A DNA stretch of 64,000 bases from Streptomyces sp. NRRL S-87 (GTDB taxonomy: Bacteria > Actinomycetota > Actinomycetes > Streptomycetales > Streptomycetaceae). The notes beneath the pieces are model-generated. The model searched no databases and had not been told where the DNA came from. It worked only from the letters and a program-made list of their open reading frames with translations. Location of the stretch: contig NZ_JOGB01000054.1 of the NCBI RefSeq assembly GCF_000719335.1, positions 7,199 through 71,198 of the forward strand, in the 5' to 3' direction. Both the position numbers and the translations under genes were made by a program. Positions 1-10,590 of the stretch are shown in pieces; the first letter of the stretch is position 1, and each line of letters opens with the position of its first letter.

Positions 1-1792
<1,792 letters not shown>

Positions 1793-1897
1793 CGGTGTGC
1801 GCCGCCTTCCGGACGTGGGAGGGGGTGAAGAAAGTTCCCTGACTGGCAGGACAGGGCCGACGGGCCTGGTTGTGGCCCGTCGACGACTGTAGACGCC

Positions 1898-1914
1898 TGA
1901 TCGATGATCGATCA
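1898..1914. promoter_or_regulatory. Perfect palindrome upstream of aceE (candidate operator)
   Basis: TGATCGA-TGA-TCGATCA is a perfect 7-3-7 inverted repeat about 105 bases upstream of the aceE start, in a locally AT-richer stretch. It is a candidate binding site for the adjacent GntR-family regulator. No experimental site is known to me. Confidence 0.45.
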
Positions 1915-1951
1915 AAGGGATCTCACGAAAAAATGACCAACCTGCGAAAAG

Positions 1952-1990
1952 TTGGCATTCCGTGCCGAAATTCTGGGCACGGAGTGCCAA
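1952..1990 (-). terminator. Long inverted repeat after the GntR gene
   Basis: Arms 1952-1966 (TTGGCATTCCGTGCC) and 1976-1990 (GGCACGGAGTGCCAA) pair over 14 of 15 positions around a 9-base loop. The hairpin starts 26 bases past the regulator's stop codon and fits a factor-independent terminator without a T-tract. A second regulator site cannot be excluded. Confidence 0.55.
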
Positions 1991-2016
1991 CTCGAAGCCG
2001 GGGTGAAACGGTCATT

Positions 2017-2664
2017 TCAGGCGCTGGGTGCACATCCGAGCACGTGCCGCTTCACCAGATCGCCGATCTCCGGATCCTGGCGGCGGAAGGCCTCCACGAG
2101 GGCCTCGTGCTCCTCGGCGTACGACTTCTGGACCGTGCCGAGCCAGCGGATCGACAGGGCGGTGAAGACCTCGATGCCCAGGCTCTCCCAGGTGTGCAGC
2201 AGCACGCTGTTGCCGGCCGCCCGCACCAGCTCGCGGTGGAAGGCCACCGTGTGCCGCACCTGGGCCGTCCCGTCGGAGATCCGGTCGGCCTCCCGCAGGG
2301 CCACCACGTGCGGCTCCAGCAGGGCGTCCAGCAGCGCGGGATCGCCCGCCAGGGCGGGGGCGGCCAGCTCGGCCGCGATCTGCTCCAGGCCCGCCCGGAC
2401 CGGGTAGATCTCCTCCAGGTCCGCCGCCGACAGGTTGCGCACCCGTACGCCCTTGTTCGGCGCCGACTCGATCAGCCGCAGGGTCTCCAGCTCGCGCAGC
2501 GCCTCGCGCACCGGGGTCTGGCTGACCTCCAGCTCCACCGCGATCCGGCGCTCGACGATGCGCTCGCCCGGCTTCCAGCGGCCGCTGACGATCCCCTCCA
2601 CGATGTGCTCACGGATCTGCTCGCGCAGCGAGTGCACCACGGGCACCACGGGTGGGGTGATCAT
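2017..2664 (-). CDS. GntR/FadR-family transcriptional regulator (FCD domain)
   Basis: The 215-residue protein has an N-terminal winged helix-turn-helix of GntR type (LREQIREHIVEGIVSGRWKP, then VSQTPVREALRELETL at about residues 49-64). A C-terminal all-helical FCD ligand domain follows, whose His and Asp/Glu residues normally bind a metal or carboxylate effector (for example HTVAFHRELVRAAGN). The ATG start agrees with the usual N-terminus of the family. It sits between the E2 gene and aceE on the same strand, so control of pyruvate dehydrogenase by a carboxylate such as pyruvate or lactate is a reasonable inference, not shown by the sequence. The gene ends just before a long hairpin at 1952-1990. 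Confidence 0.9.
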   Translation of the reverse strand: MITPPVVPVVHSLREQIREHIVEGIVSGRWKPGERIVERRIAVELEVSQTPVREALRELETLRLIESAPNKGVRVRNLSAADLEEIYPVRAGLEQIAAELAAPALAGDPALLDALLEPHVVALREADRISDGTAQVRHTVAFHRELVRAAGNSVLLHTWESLGIEVFTALSIRWLGTVQKSYAEEHEALVEAFRRQDPEIGDLVKRHVLGCAPSA

Positions 2665-2739
2665 CGGGATTTCCTCTCTGGGTGGCGCGGGGGTCCTGAC
2701 GAAGGGTACTGACGTGCGTACCGATGCGTAGACAATACG

Positions 2740-2780
2740 GCGGCGCCCCCGCCCGGAGGTGGTCCGGGCAGGGGCGCCGC
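2740..2780 (-). terminator. Strong hairpin terminator after sucB
   Basis: Arms GCGGCGCCCC-c-GCCCGGA (2740-2757) and TCCGGGC-a-GGGGCGCCGC (2763-2780) pair over 17 bases with one opposed C/A and a 5-base loop. It lies 27 bases beyond the sucB stop codon. Confidence 0.8.
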
Positions 2781-2806
2781 AGGTGAGGCTCGTTACAGGT
2801 CCGGTG

Positions 2807-4585
2807 CTACAGACCGAGCTCCATCTCGAACTCGCCGGCTTCCAGGATCGCCTTGACGGCGGTCAGGTAGCGGGCGGCGTCCGCGCCGTCCACCAGGCGG
2901 TGGTCGTAGGACAGCGTCAGGTACGTCATGTCGCGGACGCCGATGACGGTGCCCTCGGCGGTCTCGATGACCGCCGGACGCTTGACGGTGGCGCCGATGC
3001 CCAGGATGGCGACCTGGTTCGGCGGCACGATGACGGTGTCGAACAGCGCACCGCGCGAGCCGGTGTTGCTGATGGTGAAGGTCGCGCCCGACAGCTCGTC
3101 CGGCGTGATCTTGTTGCTGCGGACCTTGCCGGCCAGGTCGGCGGTCGCCTTGGCGATGCCGGCCAGGTTGAGGTCGCCCGCACCCTTGATGACCGGGGTC
3201 ATCAGGCCCTTCTCGGAGTCCACGGCGATGCCGATGTTCTCCGAGTCGAAGTAGGTGATGGTGCCCTCGTCCTCGTTGATCCGGGCGTTGACGACCGCGT
3301 GGGCCTTCAGCGCCTGGGCCGCGGCCTTGACGAAGAACGGCATCGGGGAGAGCTTCACGCCCTCGCGGGCCGCGAACGCGTCCTTGGCCTGCCCGCGCAG
3401 CCTCATGATCTTGGTGATGTCCACCTCGATCACGGAGGAGAGCTGGGCCTGCGAGTGCAGCGCCTTCATCATGTTGTCGCCGATGACCTTGCGCATGCGG
3501 GTCATCTTGACGGTCTGACCGCGCAGCTCGGACACCGCGAGCGCCGGGGCCTTGGACGCGGCGGCCGGAGCGGCGGCAGCGGCCGGAGCCGGGGCGGCGG
3601 CGGCCTTGGCGGCCTCCGCGGCGGCGATGACGTCCTGCTTGCGGATGCGGCCGCCGACGCCGGTGCCCGTGACCGTGGCCAGGTCGACACCGGACTCCGA
3701 GGCCAGCTTGCGGACCAGCGGGGTCACGTACGCGCCCTCGTCGCCGGAGACGGCGGCGGGGGCCGGGGTGACGGGAGCCGGGGCGGCGACCGGCGCCGGA
3801 GCCGGAGCGGCCGGGGCCGGAGCGGCGACCGGAGCCGGGGCGGCAACGGGAGCCGGGGCGGCCACCGGAGCCGGAGCCGGAGCGGCCGGGGCGGCCGGAG
3901 CCGGAGCCGGAGCGGCGGCCGGGGCCGGGGCGGCCGGAGCCGGAGCCGCGGCGGGGGCGGCACCGGCGGCGCCGATGACGGCGAGACGGGCGCCGACCTC
4001 GGCGGTCTCGTCCTCGCCGACCAGGATCTCCAGCAGCGTGCCGGAGGCCGGCGACGGGATCTCGGTGTCGACCTTGTCGGTCGAGACCTCGAGCAGCGGC
4101 TCGTCGGCCTCGACCGTCTCGCCGACCGACTTCAGCCAGCGGGTGACGGTGCCCTCGGTGACGGACTCACCCAGGGCGGGGAGGACGACGTCGGTGCCGG
4201 AGGCGGCCGGAGCCGGAGCCGGGGCCGCGGGGGCCTCGGCGACCGGCGCCGGAGCGGCCGGGGCCTCGGCGGCGGGGGCGGGGGCCGGGGCGGCCGGAGC
4301 CGCGACCGGCTCGGCGGCCGGGGCCGGGGTGGCAGCGGGGGCACCGGTGCCGTCGTCGATGATGGCCAGCTCGGCGCCGACCTCGACGGTCTCGTCCTCG
4401 GCCACCTTGATGGAGGCCAGGATGCCGGAGGCGGGGGCCGGGATCTCGGTGTCGACCTTGTCGGTCGAGACCTCGAGCAGCGGCTCGTCGGCCTCGACGC
4501 GCTCGCCTTCGGCCTTCAGCCAGCGGGTGACAGTGCCCTCGGTGACGCTCTCACCGAGCGCCGGAAGGGTTACGGAAACCGACAT
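2807..4585 (-). CDS. sucB: Dihydrolipoamide acyltransferase E2 (annotated succinyltransferase), two lipoyl domains
   Basis: The 592-residue E2 core of a 2-oxoacid dehydrogenase complex transfers acyl groups from lipoyl-lysine to CoA. Two nearly identical lipoyl domains are visible (residues 1-78 and 131-206) with lipoylated lysines in DKVDTEIP at K43 and K171. Long Ala-Pro linkers follow, then a peripheral subunit-binding domain (about 285-322, [17 protein letters not shown]) and a catalytic domain (about 355-592) with the active-site motif DHRLVDG at H562/D566. The gene lies between aceE and lpdA. In related actinobacteria a single E2 serves both pyruvate and 2-oxoglutarate dehydrogenases, so the succinyl label may be too narrow. 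The linker DNA is strongly repetitive (GCCGGAGCC-type units, about 3560-3960 and 4200-4330). Confidence 0.95.
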   Translation of the reverse strand: MSVSVTLPALGESVTEGTVTRWLKAEGERVEADEPLLEVSTDKVDTEIPAPASGILASIKVAEDETVEVGAELAIIDDGTGAPAATPAPAAEPVAAPAAPAPAPAAEAPAAPAPVAEAPAAPAPAPAASGTDVVLPALGESVTEGTVTRWLKSVGETVEADEPLLEVSTDKVDTEIPSPASGTLLEILVGEDETAEVGARLAVIGAAGAAPAAAPAPAAPAPAAAPAPAPAAPAAPAPAPVAAPAPVAAPAPVAAPAPAAPAPAPVAAPAPVTPAPAAVSGDEGAYVTPLVRKLASESGVDLATVTGTGVGGRIRKQDVIAAAEAAKAAAAPAPAAAAAPAAASKAPALAVSELRGQTVKMTRMRKVIGDNMMKALHSQAQLSSVIEVDITKIMRLRGQAKDAFAAREGVKLSPMPFFVKAAAQALKAHAVVNARINEDEGTITYFDSENIGIAVDSEKGLMTPVIKGAGDLNLAGIAKATADLAGKVRSNKITPDELSGATFTISNTGSRGALFDTVIVPPNQVAILGIGATVKRPAVIETAEGTVIGVRDMTYLTLSYDHRLVDGADAARYLTAVKAILEAGEFEMELGL

Positions 4586-4641
4586 GGTTTCTGTTGCTCC
4601 TTACGAATGTGCGGTAGTGGTCGTCGCGCCCGTTGACTGGA

Positions 4642-6030
4642 TTAGTCGTGGGAGTGCAGGGGCTTGCCGGCCAGGGCCAGGTGGGCCTCGCCGAGCGCCT
4701 CGTTCTGCGTCGGGTGCGCGTGGATGAGCTGCGCGACCTCGGCCGGCAGAGCCTCCCAGTTGTAGATCAGCTGGGCCTCGCCGACCTGCTCGCCCATCCG
4801 GTCACCGACCATGTGGACGCCGACGACGGCACCGTCCTTGACCTGGACGAGCTTGATCTCGCCCGCGGTCTTCAGGATCTTGCTCTTGCCGTTGCCCGCC
4901 AGGTTGTACTTGAGGGCGACGACCTTGTCCGCACCGTAGATCTCCTTGGCCTTGGCCTCGGTGATGCCCACGGAGGCGACCTCGGGGTGGCAGTACGTGA
5001 CGCGCGGCACACCGTCGTAGTCGATCGGGACGGTCTTCAGACCGGCCAGGCGCTCGGCCACGAGGATGCCCTCGGCGAAGCCGACGTGCGCGAGCTGGAG
5101 GGTCGGGACGAGGTCGCCCACGGCCGAGATCGTCGGCACGTTGGTCTGCATGTACTCGTCGACCAGGACGTAGCCGCGGTCCATCGCGACGCCCTGCTCC
5201 TCGTAGCCCAGGCCCTGCGAGACCGGGCCGCGGCCGATGGCGACCAGCAGCACCTCGGCCTCGAAGGTCTTGCCGTCGGCGAGGGTGACCCGCACACCGT
5301 TCTCGGTGTACTCGGCCTTCTCGAAGAAGGTGCCGAGGTTGAACTTGATCCCGCGCTTGCGGAAGGCGCGCTCCAGCAGCTTGGAGCTGTTCTCGTCCTC
5401 GACCGGGACGAGGTGCTTGAGGCCCTCGATGACGGTGACGTCGGTGCCGAAGGACTTCCACGCCGAGGCGAACTCGACGCCGATGACGCCGCCGCCCAGG
5501 ATGATCGCGGACTGCGGGACGCGGTCCAGCACGAGCGCGTGGTCGGAGGAGATGATCCGGTTGCCGTCGATGTCCAGGCCCGGCAGCGAGCGCGGCACGG
5601 AGCCGGTCGCCAGGAGGACGTGGCGGCCCTGGATGCGCTGGCCGTTGACGTCGACCGACGTCGGGGAGGACAGGCGGCCCTCACCCTCGATGTAGGTCAC
5701 CTTGCGGGAGGCCACCAGGCCCTGCAGACCCTTGTACAGGCCGGCGATGACGTCGTCCTTGTACTTGTGGACGCCCGCGATGTCGATGCCCTCGAAGGAG
5801 GCCTTGACACCGAACTGGGCGGCCTCGCGGGCCTGGTCCGCGACCTCGCCGGCGTGCAGCAGGGCCTTGGTCGGGATGCAGCCGTTGTGCAGGCAGGTGC
5901 CGCCGAGCTTGTTCTTCTCGATCAGGGCAACGTCCAGACCCAGCTGCGAGGCGCGCAGCGCCGCGGCGTAACCGCCACTGCCACCGCCGAGGATCACTAG
6001 GTCGAAAACGGTGCTGGCGTCGTTCGCCAC
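4642..6030 (-). CDS. lpdA: Dihydrolipoyl dehydrogenase E3
   Basis: This FAD flavoprotein reoxidises dihydrolipoyl groups of the E2 and reduces NAD+. From the GTG start ending at 6030 it has 462 residues. It shows the FAD-binding GGGSGG (residues 15-20), the redox-active disulfide GGTCLHNGC (C46, C51), an NAD-binding ILGGGVIGVEFAS segment and the C-terminal catalytic HAHPTQNE (H439, E444). The GTG start is chosen because a GGAGG ribosome site lies 8 bases upstream and the protein begins as in homologues (ANDASTVFDLVILGGG). An upstream in-frame ATG at 6147 would add 39 residues of non-conserved sequence. It is 56 bases upstream of sucB, so the two are probably co-transcribed. Confidence 0.96.
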   Translation of the reverse strand: MANDASTVFDLVILGGGSGGYAAALRASQLGLDVALIEKNKLGGTCLHNGCIPTKALLHAGEVADQAREAAQFGVKASFEGIDIAGVHKYKDDVIAGLYKGLQGLVASRKVTYIEGEGRLSSPTSVDVNGQRIQGRHVLLATGSVPRSLPGLDIDGNRIISSDHALVLDRVPQSAIILGGGVIGVEFASAWKSFGTDVTVIEGLKHLVPVEDENSSKLLERAFRKRGIKFNLGTFFEKAEYTENGVRVTLADGKTFEAEVLLVAIGRGPVSQGLGYEEQGVAMDRGYVLVDEYMQTNVPTISAVGDLVPTLQLAHVGFAEGILVAERLAGLKTVPIDYDGVPRVTYCHPEVASVGITEAKAKEIYGADKVVALKYNLAGNGKSKILKTAGEIKLVQVKDGAVVGVHMVGDRMGEQVGEAQLIYNWEALPAEVAQLIHAHPTQNEALGEAHLALAGKPLHSHD

Positions 6031-6261
6031 GTCACGTCCTCCATGCATGTGCGCCGGGCACCGGCCGTGCGTGACCGGGCGGCGGCTGGTATTCGGCCGC
6101 TGTTTCTTCGGCCCTGTGGTGGGGGCCCTGTCCTGCCGAGAACCCATCTTCGCATTTGTCGAGGGAACGCGGGACGCCGGGCCCGGTGTGAGACGGGAGG
6201 TTCCGCCGGAATCCGGGGTTACCGCCGCGTAGGAAGGTACGGATTTCGTCGAGGGTGAACA

Positions 6262-6290
6262 GGCCCCGGACCGGCTCTCGGTCCGGGGCC
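6262..6290. terminator. Perfect 11-bp hairpin between pepA and lpdA
   Basis: GGCCCCGGACC (6262-6272), a 7-base loop, then GGTCCGGGGCC (6280-6290). It is the likely end of the pepA transcript, about 220 bases past its stop, and lies upstream of lpdA. Confidence 0.65.
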
Positions 6291-6410
6291 GTGCTCACGT
6301 CAAGCCGGCGTCGAGCCGGACGGGCGGACCGCCCGTCCGGTGGCGTAGCGGCGCCAGTGGCGGAGATCCGCCACCCGGGACGGGCGGCCGGCCGCCGACG
6401 GGGCCGGCGG

Positions 6411-6513
6411 CCGTACGGTCGTCCCAGGTCGTACGGCCTCGTGAGGCACCGTACGGTCCGGGCCGTACGCTCGTGAGGGGTCGTACGGACCGGGTCTTGC
6501 GGGGTTCGTACGG
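6411..6513. repeat. Cluster of CGTACGG(T/C) motifs
   Basis: At least five near-copies of the palindromic heptamer CGTACGG occur in about 100 bases directly after the pepA stop codon, with partial copies between. Spacing is irregular (about 14-26 bases). No function can be assigned. Confidence 0.5.
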
Positions 6514-8037
6514 TCAGCCCAGGTCGCCGGAGGCGGTCCGCTCGGCCAGCCGCACCAGGGTGCGCACGGCGGAGCCGGTGCCACCCTTGGGCGTGTAGCC
6601 GTACGGGGCGCCCTCGTGGAAGGCCGGGCCGGCGATGTCCAGGTGCGCCCAGGTGATGCCCTCGCCCACGAACTCCTTCAGGAACAGGCCGGCGACCAGG
6701 CCGCCGCCCATGCGCTCGCCCATGTTCGCGATGTCGGCGGTGGACGAGTCCATGCCCTTGCGCATGTCGGCGGGGAGCGGCATCGGCCACGAGGCCTCGC
6801 CGACCTCCTCGGCGATCTCGTGCAGGGAGGTGCGGAAGGCGTCGTCGTTGGCCATCACGCCGAAGGTGCGGTTGCCCAGGGCGAACACCATGGCGCCGGT
6901 GAGGGTGGCCACGTCCACGATGGCGTCCGGGTTCTCCTCGGAGGCCTTGGTGAGGGCGTCGGCCAGGACCAGGCGGCCCTCGGCGTCGGTGTTGAGGACC
7001 TCGACGGTCTTGCCGCTGTACATGCGCAGCACGTCGCCGGGGCGGGTGGCGGAGCCGGAGGGCATGTTCTCGGCGAGCGCGAGCCAGCCGGTGACGTTGA
7101 CCTCCAGGCCCAGGCGGGCGGCGGCGACGACGGCGGAGAACACGGCGGCGGCGCCGGCCATGTCGCACTTCATCGTCTCGTTGTGGCCGGCCGGCTTCAG
7201 GGAGATGCCGCCCGAGTCGTAGGTGATGCCCTTGCCGACGAAGGCCAGGTGCTTCTCCGCCTTCGGGTGGGTGTAGGCCAGCTTGACCAGGCGCGGCGGG
7301 GCCTCCGAGCCGCGGCCGACGCCCATGATGCCGCCGTAGCCGCCCTTGAGGAGCGCCTTGTCGTCCAGCACCTGGACCTTGATGCCGAGCTCCTTGGCGG
7401 TGGCCTGGGCCACCGCGGCGAAGGCCTCGGGGTTCAGGTCGTTCGGCGGGGTGTTCACCAGGTCGCGGGCGATGTTCACCTCGGCGGCGACGATCTTGGC
7501 CCGCTCGGCCGCGGCCTTGTGCTCCTTGTCGCGCGGCTTGGCGCCGAGCAGGGCGATCTCGGCGAGCGGCTGCTTGCCGTTCTTGCCGTCCTTCTTCTCG
7601 CCGCCCTGGTAGGCGGTGAAGGCGTACGCGCCGAGCAGCGCGCCCTCGACGATCGCGGTGACGGCCGAGGCGTCCTCGACGGGCAGCGCGAAGCCGGCCT
7701 TCTTGGCGCCGTGCAGTGCGCGGGCGGCGGAGCCGGCCGCCTTGCGCAGGATCTCCTCGTCGTACGAGGCGTCGTCCTCCGGGGCGTCGCCCAGGCCGAC
7801 GGCGATCACGACCGGGACCTTGAGGCCGGCGGGGGCGGCCAGCTTGGTGACCTCGCCGTCGGCGCCCGAGGCGCCCAGCGCGTCGAGTACGGCGGCGAGC
7901 TTGCCGTCGAACGCCGCGTCCACGGGCTCCGCGCCCGGGGCGACGACCGGGCCCTTGGCGCCCTTGGCGACACCGACGACGAGGGCGTCGGCGCGCAGCG
8001 TCGCCGCGCCGGCAGTGCTGAGAGTCAGAGCAGTCAC
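6514..8037 (-). CDS. pepA: Leucyl aminopeptidase, M17 family
   Basis: This is a cytosolic two-metal aminopeptidase that removes N-terminal residues from peptides. The 507-residue protein has all metal and catalytic residues of the family: GKGITYDSGG with K269 and D274, K281, D292 in CDMAG, and NTDAEGRLVLADAL with D351, E353 and R355. These positions lie within one residue of my recollection of the E. coli PepA numbering. The start is a GTG ending at 8037; no strong ribosome site is visible upstream. It is divergent from the secreted deacetylase gene at 8382. Confidence 0.95.
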   Translation of the reverse strand: MTALTLSTAGAATLRADALVVGVAKGAKGPVVAPGAEPVDAAFDGKLAAVLDALGASGADGEVTKLAAPAGLKVPVVIAVGLGDAPEDDASYDEEILRKAAGSAARALHGAKKAGFALPVEDASAVTAIVEGALLGAYAFTAYQGGEKKDGKNGKQPLAEIALLGAKPRDKEHKAAAERAKIVAAEVNIARDLVNTPPNDLNPEAFAAVAQATAKELGIKVQVLDDKALLKGGYGGIMGVGRGSEAPPRLVKLAYTHPKAEKHLAFVGKGITYDSGGISLKPAGHNETMKCDMAGAAAVFSAVVAAARLGLEVNVTGWLALAENMPSGSATRPGDVLRMYSGKTVEVLNTDAEGRLVLADALTKASEENPDAIVDVATLTGAMVFALGNRTFGVMANDDAFRTSLHEIAEEVGEASWPMPLPADMRKGMDSSTADIANMGERMGGGLVAGLFLKEFVGEGITWAHLDIAGPAFHEGAPYGYTPKGGTGSAVRTLVRLAERTASGDLG

Positions 8038-8381
8038 GGTGGTGAGGTCTCGCTTCCATTCGATTGTGAGGCCGGTGGGGGTGGCCGGCCGTGTTCAGCG
8101 ATCGTATTCCGGCCCGTCGCCCGCCGGAAAAGAGCCTACGCGTGGACGGGCGTCCGTACGCCACTACGTGAAGGGAGAGCTTGTTCGACCGAATGGTCGC
8201 GAGGTTCACCCATCTGTGGCCTCTGCTCCAGGTTTGGCTCGTAGGCCTGACGAGGTCCGCAACACTCGAGCCACTCTCGCAAGGGGACGCGGGGTTCCTT
8301 TGCACGATTTCCACAGAGCCTCACCCGTCCGGCCCCCGCCAGGGCCGGACGCGGCGGGCTGCTGCGGGGGGAAGGCCATCG
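8038..8381. other. Divergent intergenic region, pepA / exopolysaccharide locus
   Basis: These 344 bases must carry the promoters of pepA (minus) and the four-gene plus-strand locus. I see an inverted repeat CGACC-GAAT-GGTCG at 8186-8199 and a good ribosome site (GGGGGGAAGG) before 8382. No convincing -35/-10 pair is visible. Confidence 0.5.
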
Positions 8382-10448
8382 ATGGTCAAGAGGAATCGGA
8401 TGAACCGGGCAGCGGCCGTGTGCGTCGCGGCCGCGCTCGTGTCGGTCGCCGCACCGGCGGTGACGGCGGGGGCCCAGCCCGCCCTGGGGGCGGTCGCGGC
8501 CGTCGGGGCCGCGGCGGCGGTCACACCGCGGATCGACCTGAAAGTGCTCGTCGTCGACGACGGCGGCAGTTCGGTGGACGCGCTGGTCGCCGAGCTGACG
8601 GACACGGGGGTGCCCTTCACGCGGATCGACCTCCGGGACACCGCCCGCCCGGTGATCAACGCGGCTTTCCTGGCCGACACCGTCGACGGGCGGCCGCGGG
8701 CCAGGTACCAGGGCGTGGTCCTGCCCAACGAGAACCCCTTCGGCGACGGCTCCGCCGAGGCGGCGGCGCTGGCCGCCTACGAGACGACCTACGGGATCCG
8801 CCAGGTCGACGCCTACACCTGGGCCCACCCGGGCGTGGGACTGGACTACACCGACAGCGGCGGCTACGCGGGCATGCTGGACGGCACCCCTGCCGCCGTC
8901 ACCGACGCCGGCAGGGCCGGCCCGTTCGGCTACCTCGCGGGTCAGGTCCTCTTCGAGGACAACTCGACCCTGATTCCGGAGAGCTACGGCTACCTCGGCC
9001 GGCCGCGCCCCGGCTACACCAGCCTCGTCGACGCCCCCGTCGAGGGCGGCCGGGCCTCGATGGTCGGCACGTACGAGCACGACGGACGCTCCGAACTCGT
9101 CGTCACCTTCGGGTACAACCGCTACCAGCGGCAGTTCCGGCTGCTGGCCCGGGGCATCGTCGACTGGCTCACCCAGGGCGTCCACCTCGGCCAGTCCCGC
9201 AACTACTTCTCGGTCCACGTCGACGACGTCTTCGCGCCCGACGCCCGCTGGAACCCGGACCTCAACTGCACGCCCGGGGACATCGACTGCGCCGGTGGCG
9301 CGGACGCCGGGAACGACATCCGCATGACCGCCGCCGACGCCGCGTACGCCGCCCAGTGGCAGCAGTCCCGCGGCTTCACCCTCGACATGGTCTACAACGC
9401 GGGCGCGGGGGAGGAGTGGAAGGCCGAGCACGGCGCCGCCGACGCCCTCACCGACCGGCTGGTGGCCGACCGGGCTCAGTACCGCTGGATCAACCACACC
9501 TACACGCACCCCTTCCTCGGTTGCGTCCAGGACGTCTCGGTCGTGCCGTGGAAGTGCTCGACCGACGCCGCCGGTGCCACCCAGTGGGTGAGCCGCTCCG
9601 AGATCGCCGGCCAGATCCGCGACAACAACGACTGGGCCGCGCAGAAGGGGCTTCCGGTCGACCGCACCGAGCTCGTCACCGGCGAGCACTCCGGCCTGAA
9701 GACCCTGCCGCAGCAGCCCGTCGACAACCCCAACCTGGCCGGGGCGCTGTCCGACACGGGGGTCCGCTGGATCGCCAGCGACAACTCCCGCGAGCCCGTC
9801 CAGCGGGCCGTGGGGCAGGCGCAGACCGTCCCGCGCTACCCGATGAACGTGTACTACAACACCGGCACCGCCGCCGAGATGGCCGACGAGTACAACTGGA
9901 TCTACACCTCGGCGGCCGACGGCGGCAGCGGGATCTGCGAGAACAACGCCACCTCCACCTGCCTCCCCGCGCCCCTGGACCCGGCCACCGGCTACGCGAC
10001 CTACATCGTCCCGCAGGAGGCCCGCACCGCTCTGCGGCACGTGCTCGGCAACGACCCGCGCCCGCACTACGTCCACCAGTCCAACCTGGCCGAGGAGCGC
10101 ATCCTCTACCCCGTCCTCGACGAGGTCCTCACCACCTACCGCGCCACCTTCGCGGCCAACACCCCGATCGTGAACCTCCGCCAGCGCGACCAGGGCGTCG
10201 AACTCGCCCGCCGCACCGCCTGGGACAAGGCGCTGGCCGACGGCAAGGTCACCGCCTACCGGATCGGCACCACCGTCACCGTCAAGGCCCCGGTCGGAGT
10301 GTCCGCCCCGATCACCGCCCCCGAGGGCACCCGCAAGCAGATGGTGATCGGCACCGCCGTCTGGGGCACCGCCTACGCGGGCACCCGCTCCGCGTGGGCC
10401 GGCCCCGAGCTGCTGCAGTCGGGCGTGACGCTGAAGCTGCCCAGCTGA
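8382..10448 (+). CDS. Secreted Agd3-like polysaccharide deacetylase (CE18 type)
   Basis: The 688-residue protein starts at the ATG after GGGGGGAAGG (MVKRNRMNRAAAV), with a basic then Ala-rich secretion signal over about residues 1-40. The family call rests on remembered similarity to fungal Agd3, the CE18 N-acetylgalactosamine deacetylase. The metal-site motif HVDD falls at residues 279-282 and HTYTHP at 371-377 (H372, H376), giving the Asp-His-His set used by deacetylases. Later segments such as IASDNSREPVQ and RYPMNVYYNTG also resemble that family. It probably acts outside the membrane on an amino-sugar polymer. It is the first gene of a plus-strand set with a PelF-like glycosyltransferase, a membrane protein and a GH135-like hydrolase. 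An upstream in-frame start at 8181 is rejected because it would precede the signal peptide by 67 residues. Confidence 0.75.
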   Translation: MVKRNRMNRAAAVCVAAALVSVAAPAVTAGAQPALGAVAAVGAAAAVTPRIDLKVLVVDDGGSSVDALVAELTDTGVPFTRIDLRDTARPVINAAFLADTVDGRPRARYQGVVLPNENPFGDGSAEAAALAAYETTYGIRQVDAYTWAHPGVGLDYTDSGGYAGMLDGTPAAVTDAGRAGPFGYLAGQVLFEDNSTLIPESYGYLGRPRPGYTSLVDAPVEGGRASMVGTYEHDGRSELVVTFGYNRYQRQFRLLARGIVDWLTQGVHLGQSRNYFSVHVDDVFAPDARWNPDLNCTPGDIDCAGGADAGNDIRMTAADAAYAAQWQQSRGFTLDMVYNAGAGEEWKAEHGAADALTDRLVADRAQYRWINHTYTHPFLGCVQDVSVVPWKCSTDAAGATQWVSRSEIAGQIRDNNDWAAQKGLPVDRTELVTGEHSGLKTLPQQPVDNPNLAGALSDTGVRWIASDNSREPVQRAVGQAQTVPRYPMNVYYNTGTAAEMADEYNWIYTSAADGGSGICENNATSTCLPAPLDPATGYATYIVPQEARTALRHVLGNDPRPHYVHQSNLAEERILYPVLDEVLTTYRATFAANTPIVNLRQRDQGVELARRTAWDKALADGKVTAYRIGTTVTVKAPVGVSAPITAPEGTRKQMVIGTAVWGTAYAGTRSAWAGPELLQSGVTLKLPS

Positions 10449-10530
10449 CCTCCCGTCCGGCTGACGCAACCGCAACCAACCGCAACCAACCGCAACCGAC
10501 CCCAACACCGCACCACTGCCTGCACCATCC

Positions 10531-10562
10531 CGCCGGCGCACCCGCAACCGGGCGCGCCGGCG
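10531..10562 (+). terminator. Hairpin between the deacetylase and pelF-like genes
   Basis: CGCCGGCGC (10531-10539) and GCGCCGGCG (10554-10562) pair perfectly around a 14-base loop, directly upstream of the glycosyltransferase ribosome site. It is preceded by tandem AACCGCAACC units at about 10465-10500. It could attenuate read-through into the synthesis genes. Confidence 0.4.
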
Positions 10563-10590
10563 CCTTCGAGTCCTGGGGGGACACACCGCA

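Larger units (their letters stand above)
6031..6513. other. Intergenic region between lpdA and pepA
   Basis: There is no credible gene in these 483 bases. They hold the lpdA ribosome site, a terminator-like hairpin at 6262-6290, a perfect GC palindrome (GGACGGGCGG-a-CCGCCCGTCC, about 6321-6341) and a cluster of CGTACGG motifs at 6411-6513. Confidence 0.7.

Noticed and set aside
6031..6147. LpdA start at 6147 (39 extra residues)
   Set aside because: Extension is not LpdA-like and the GTG at 6030 has a good GGAGG site.
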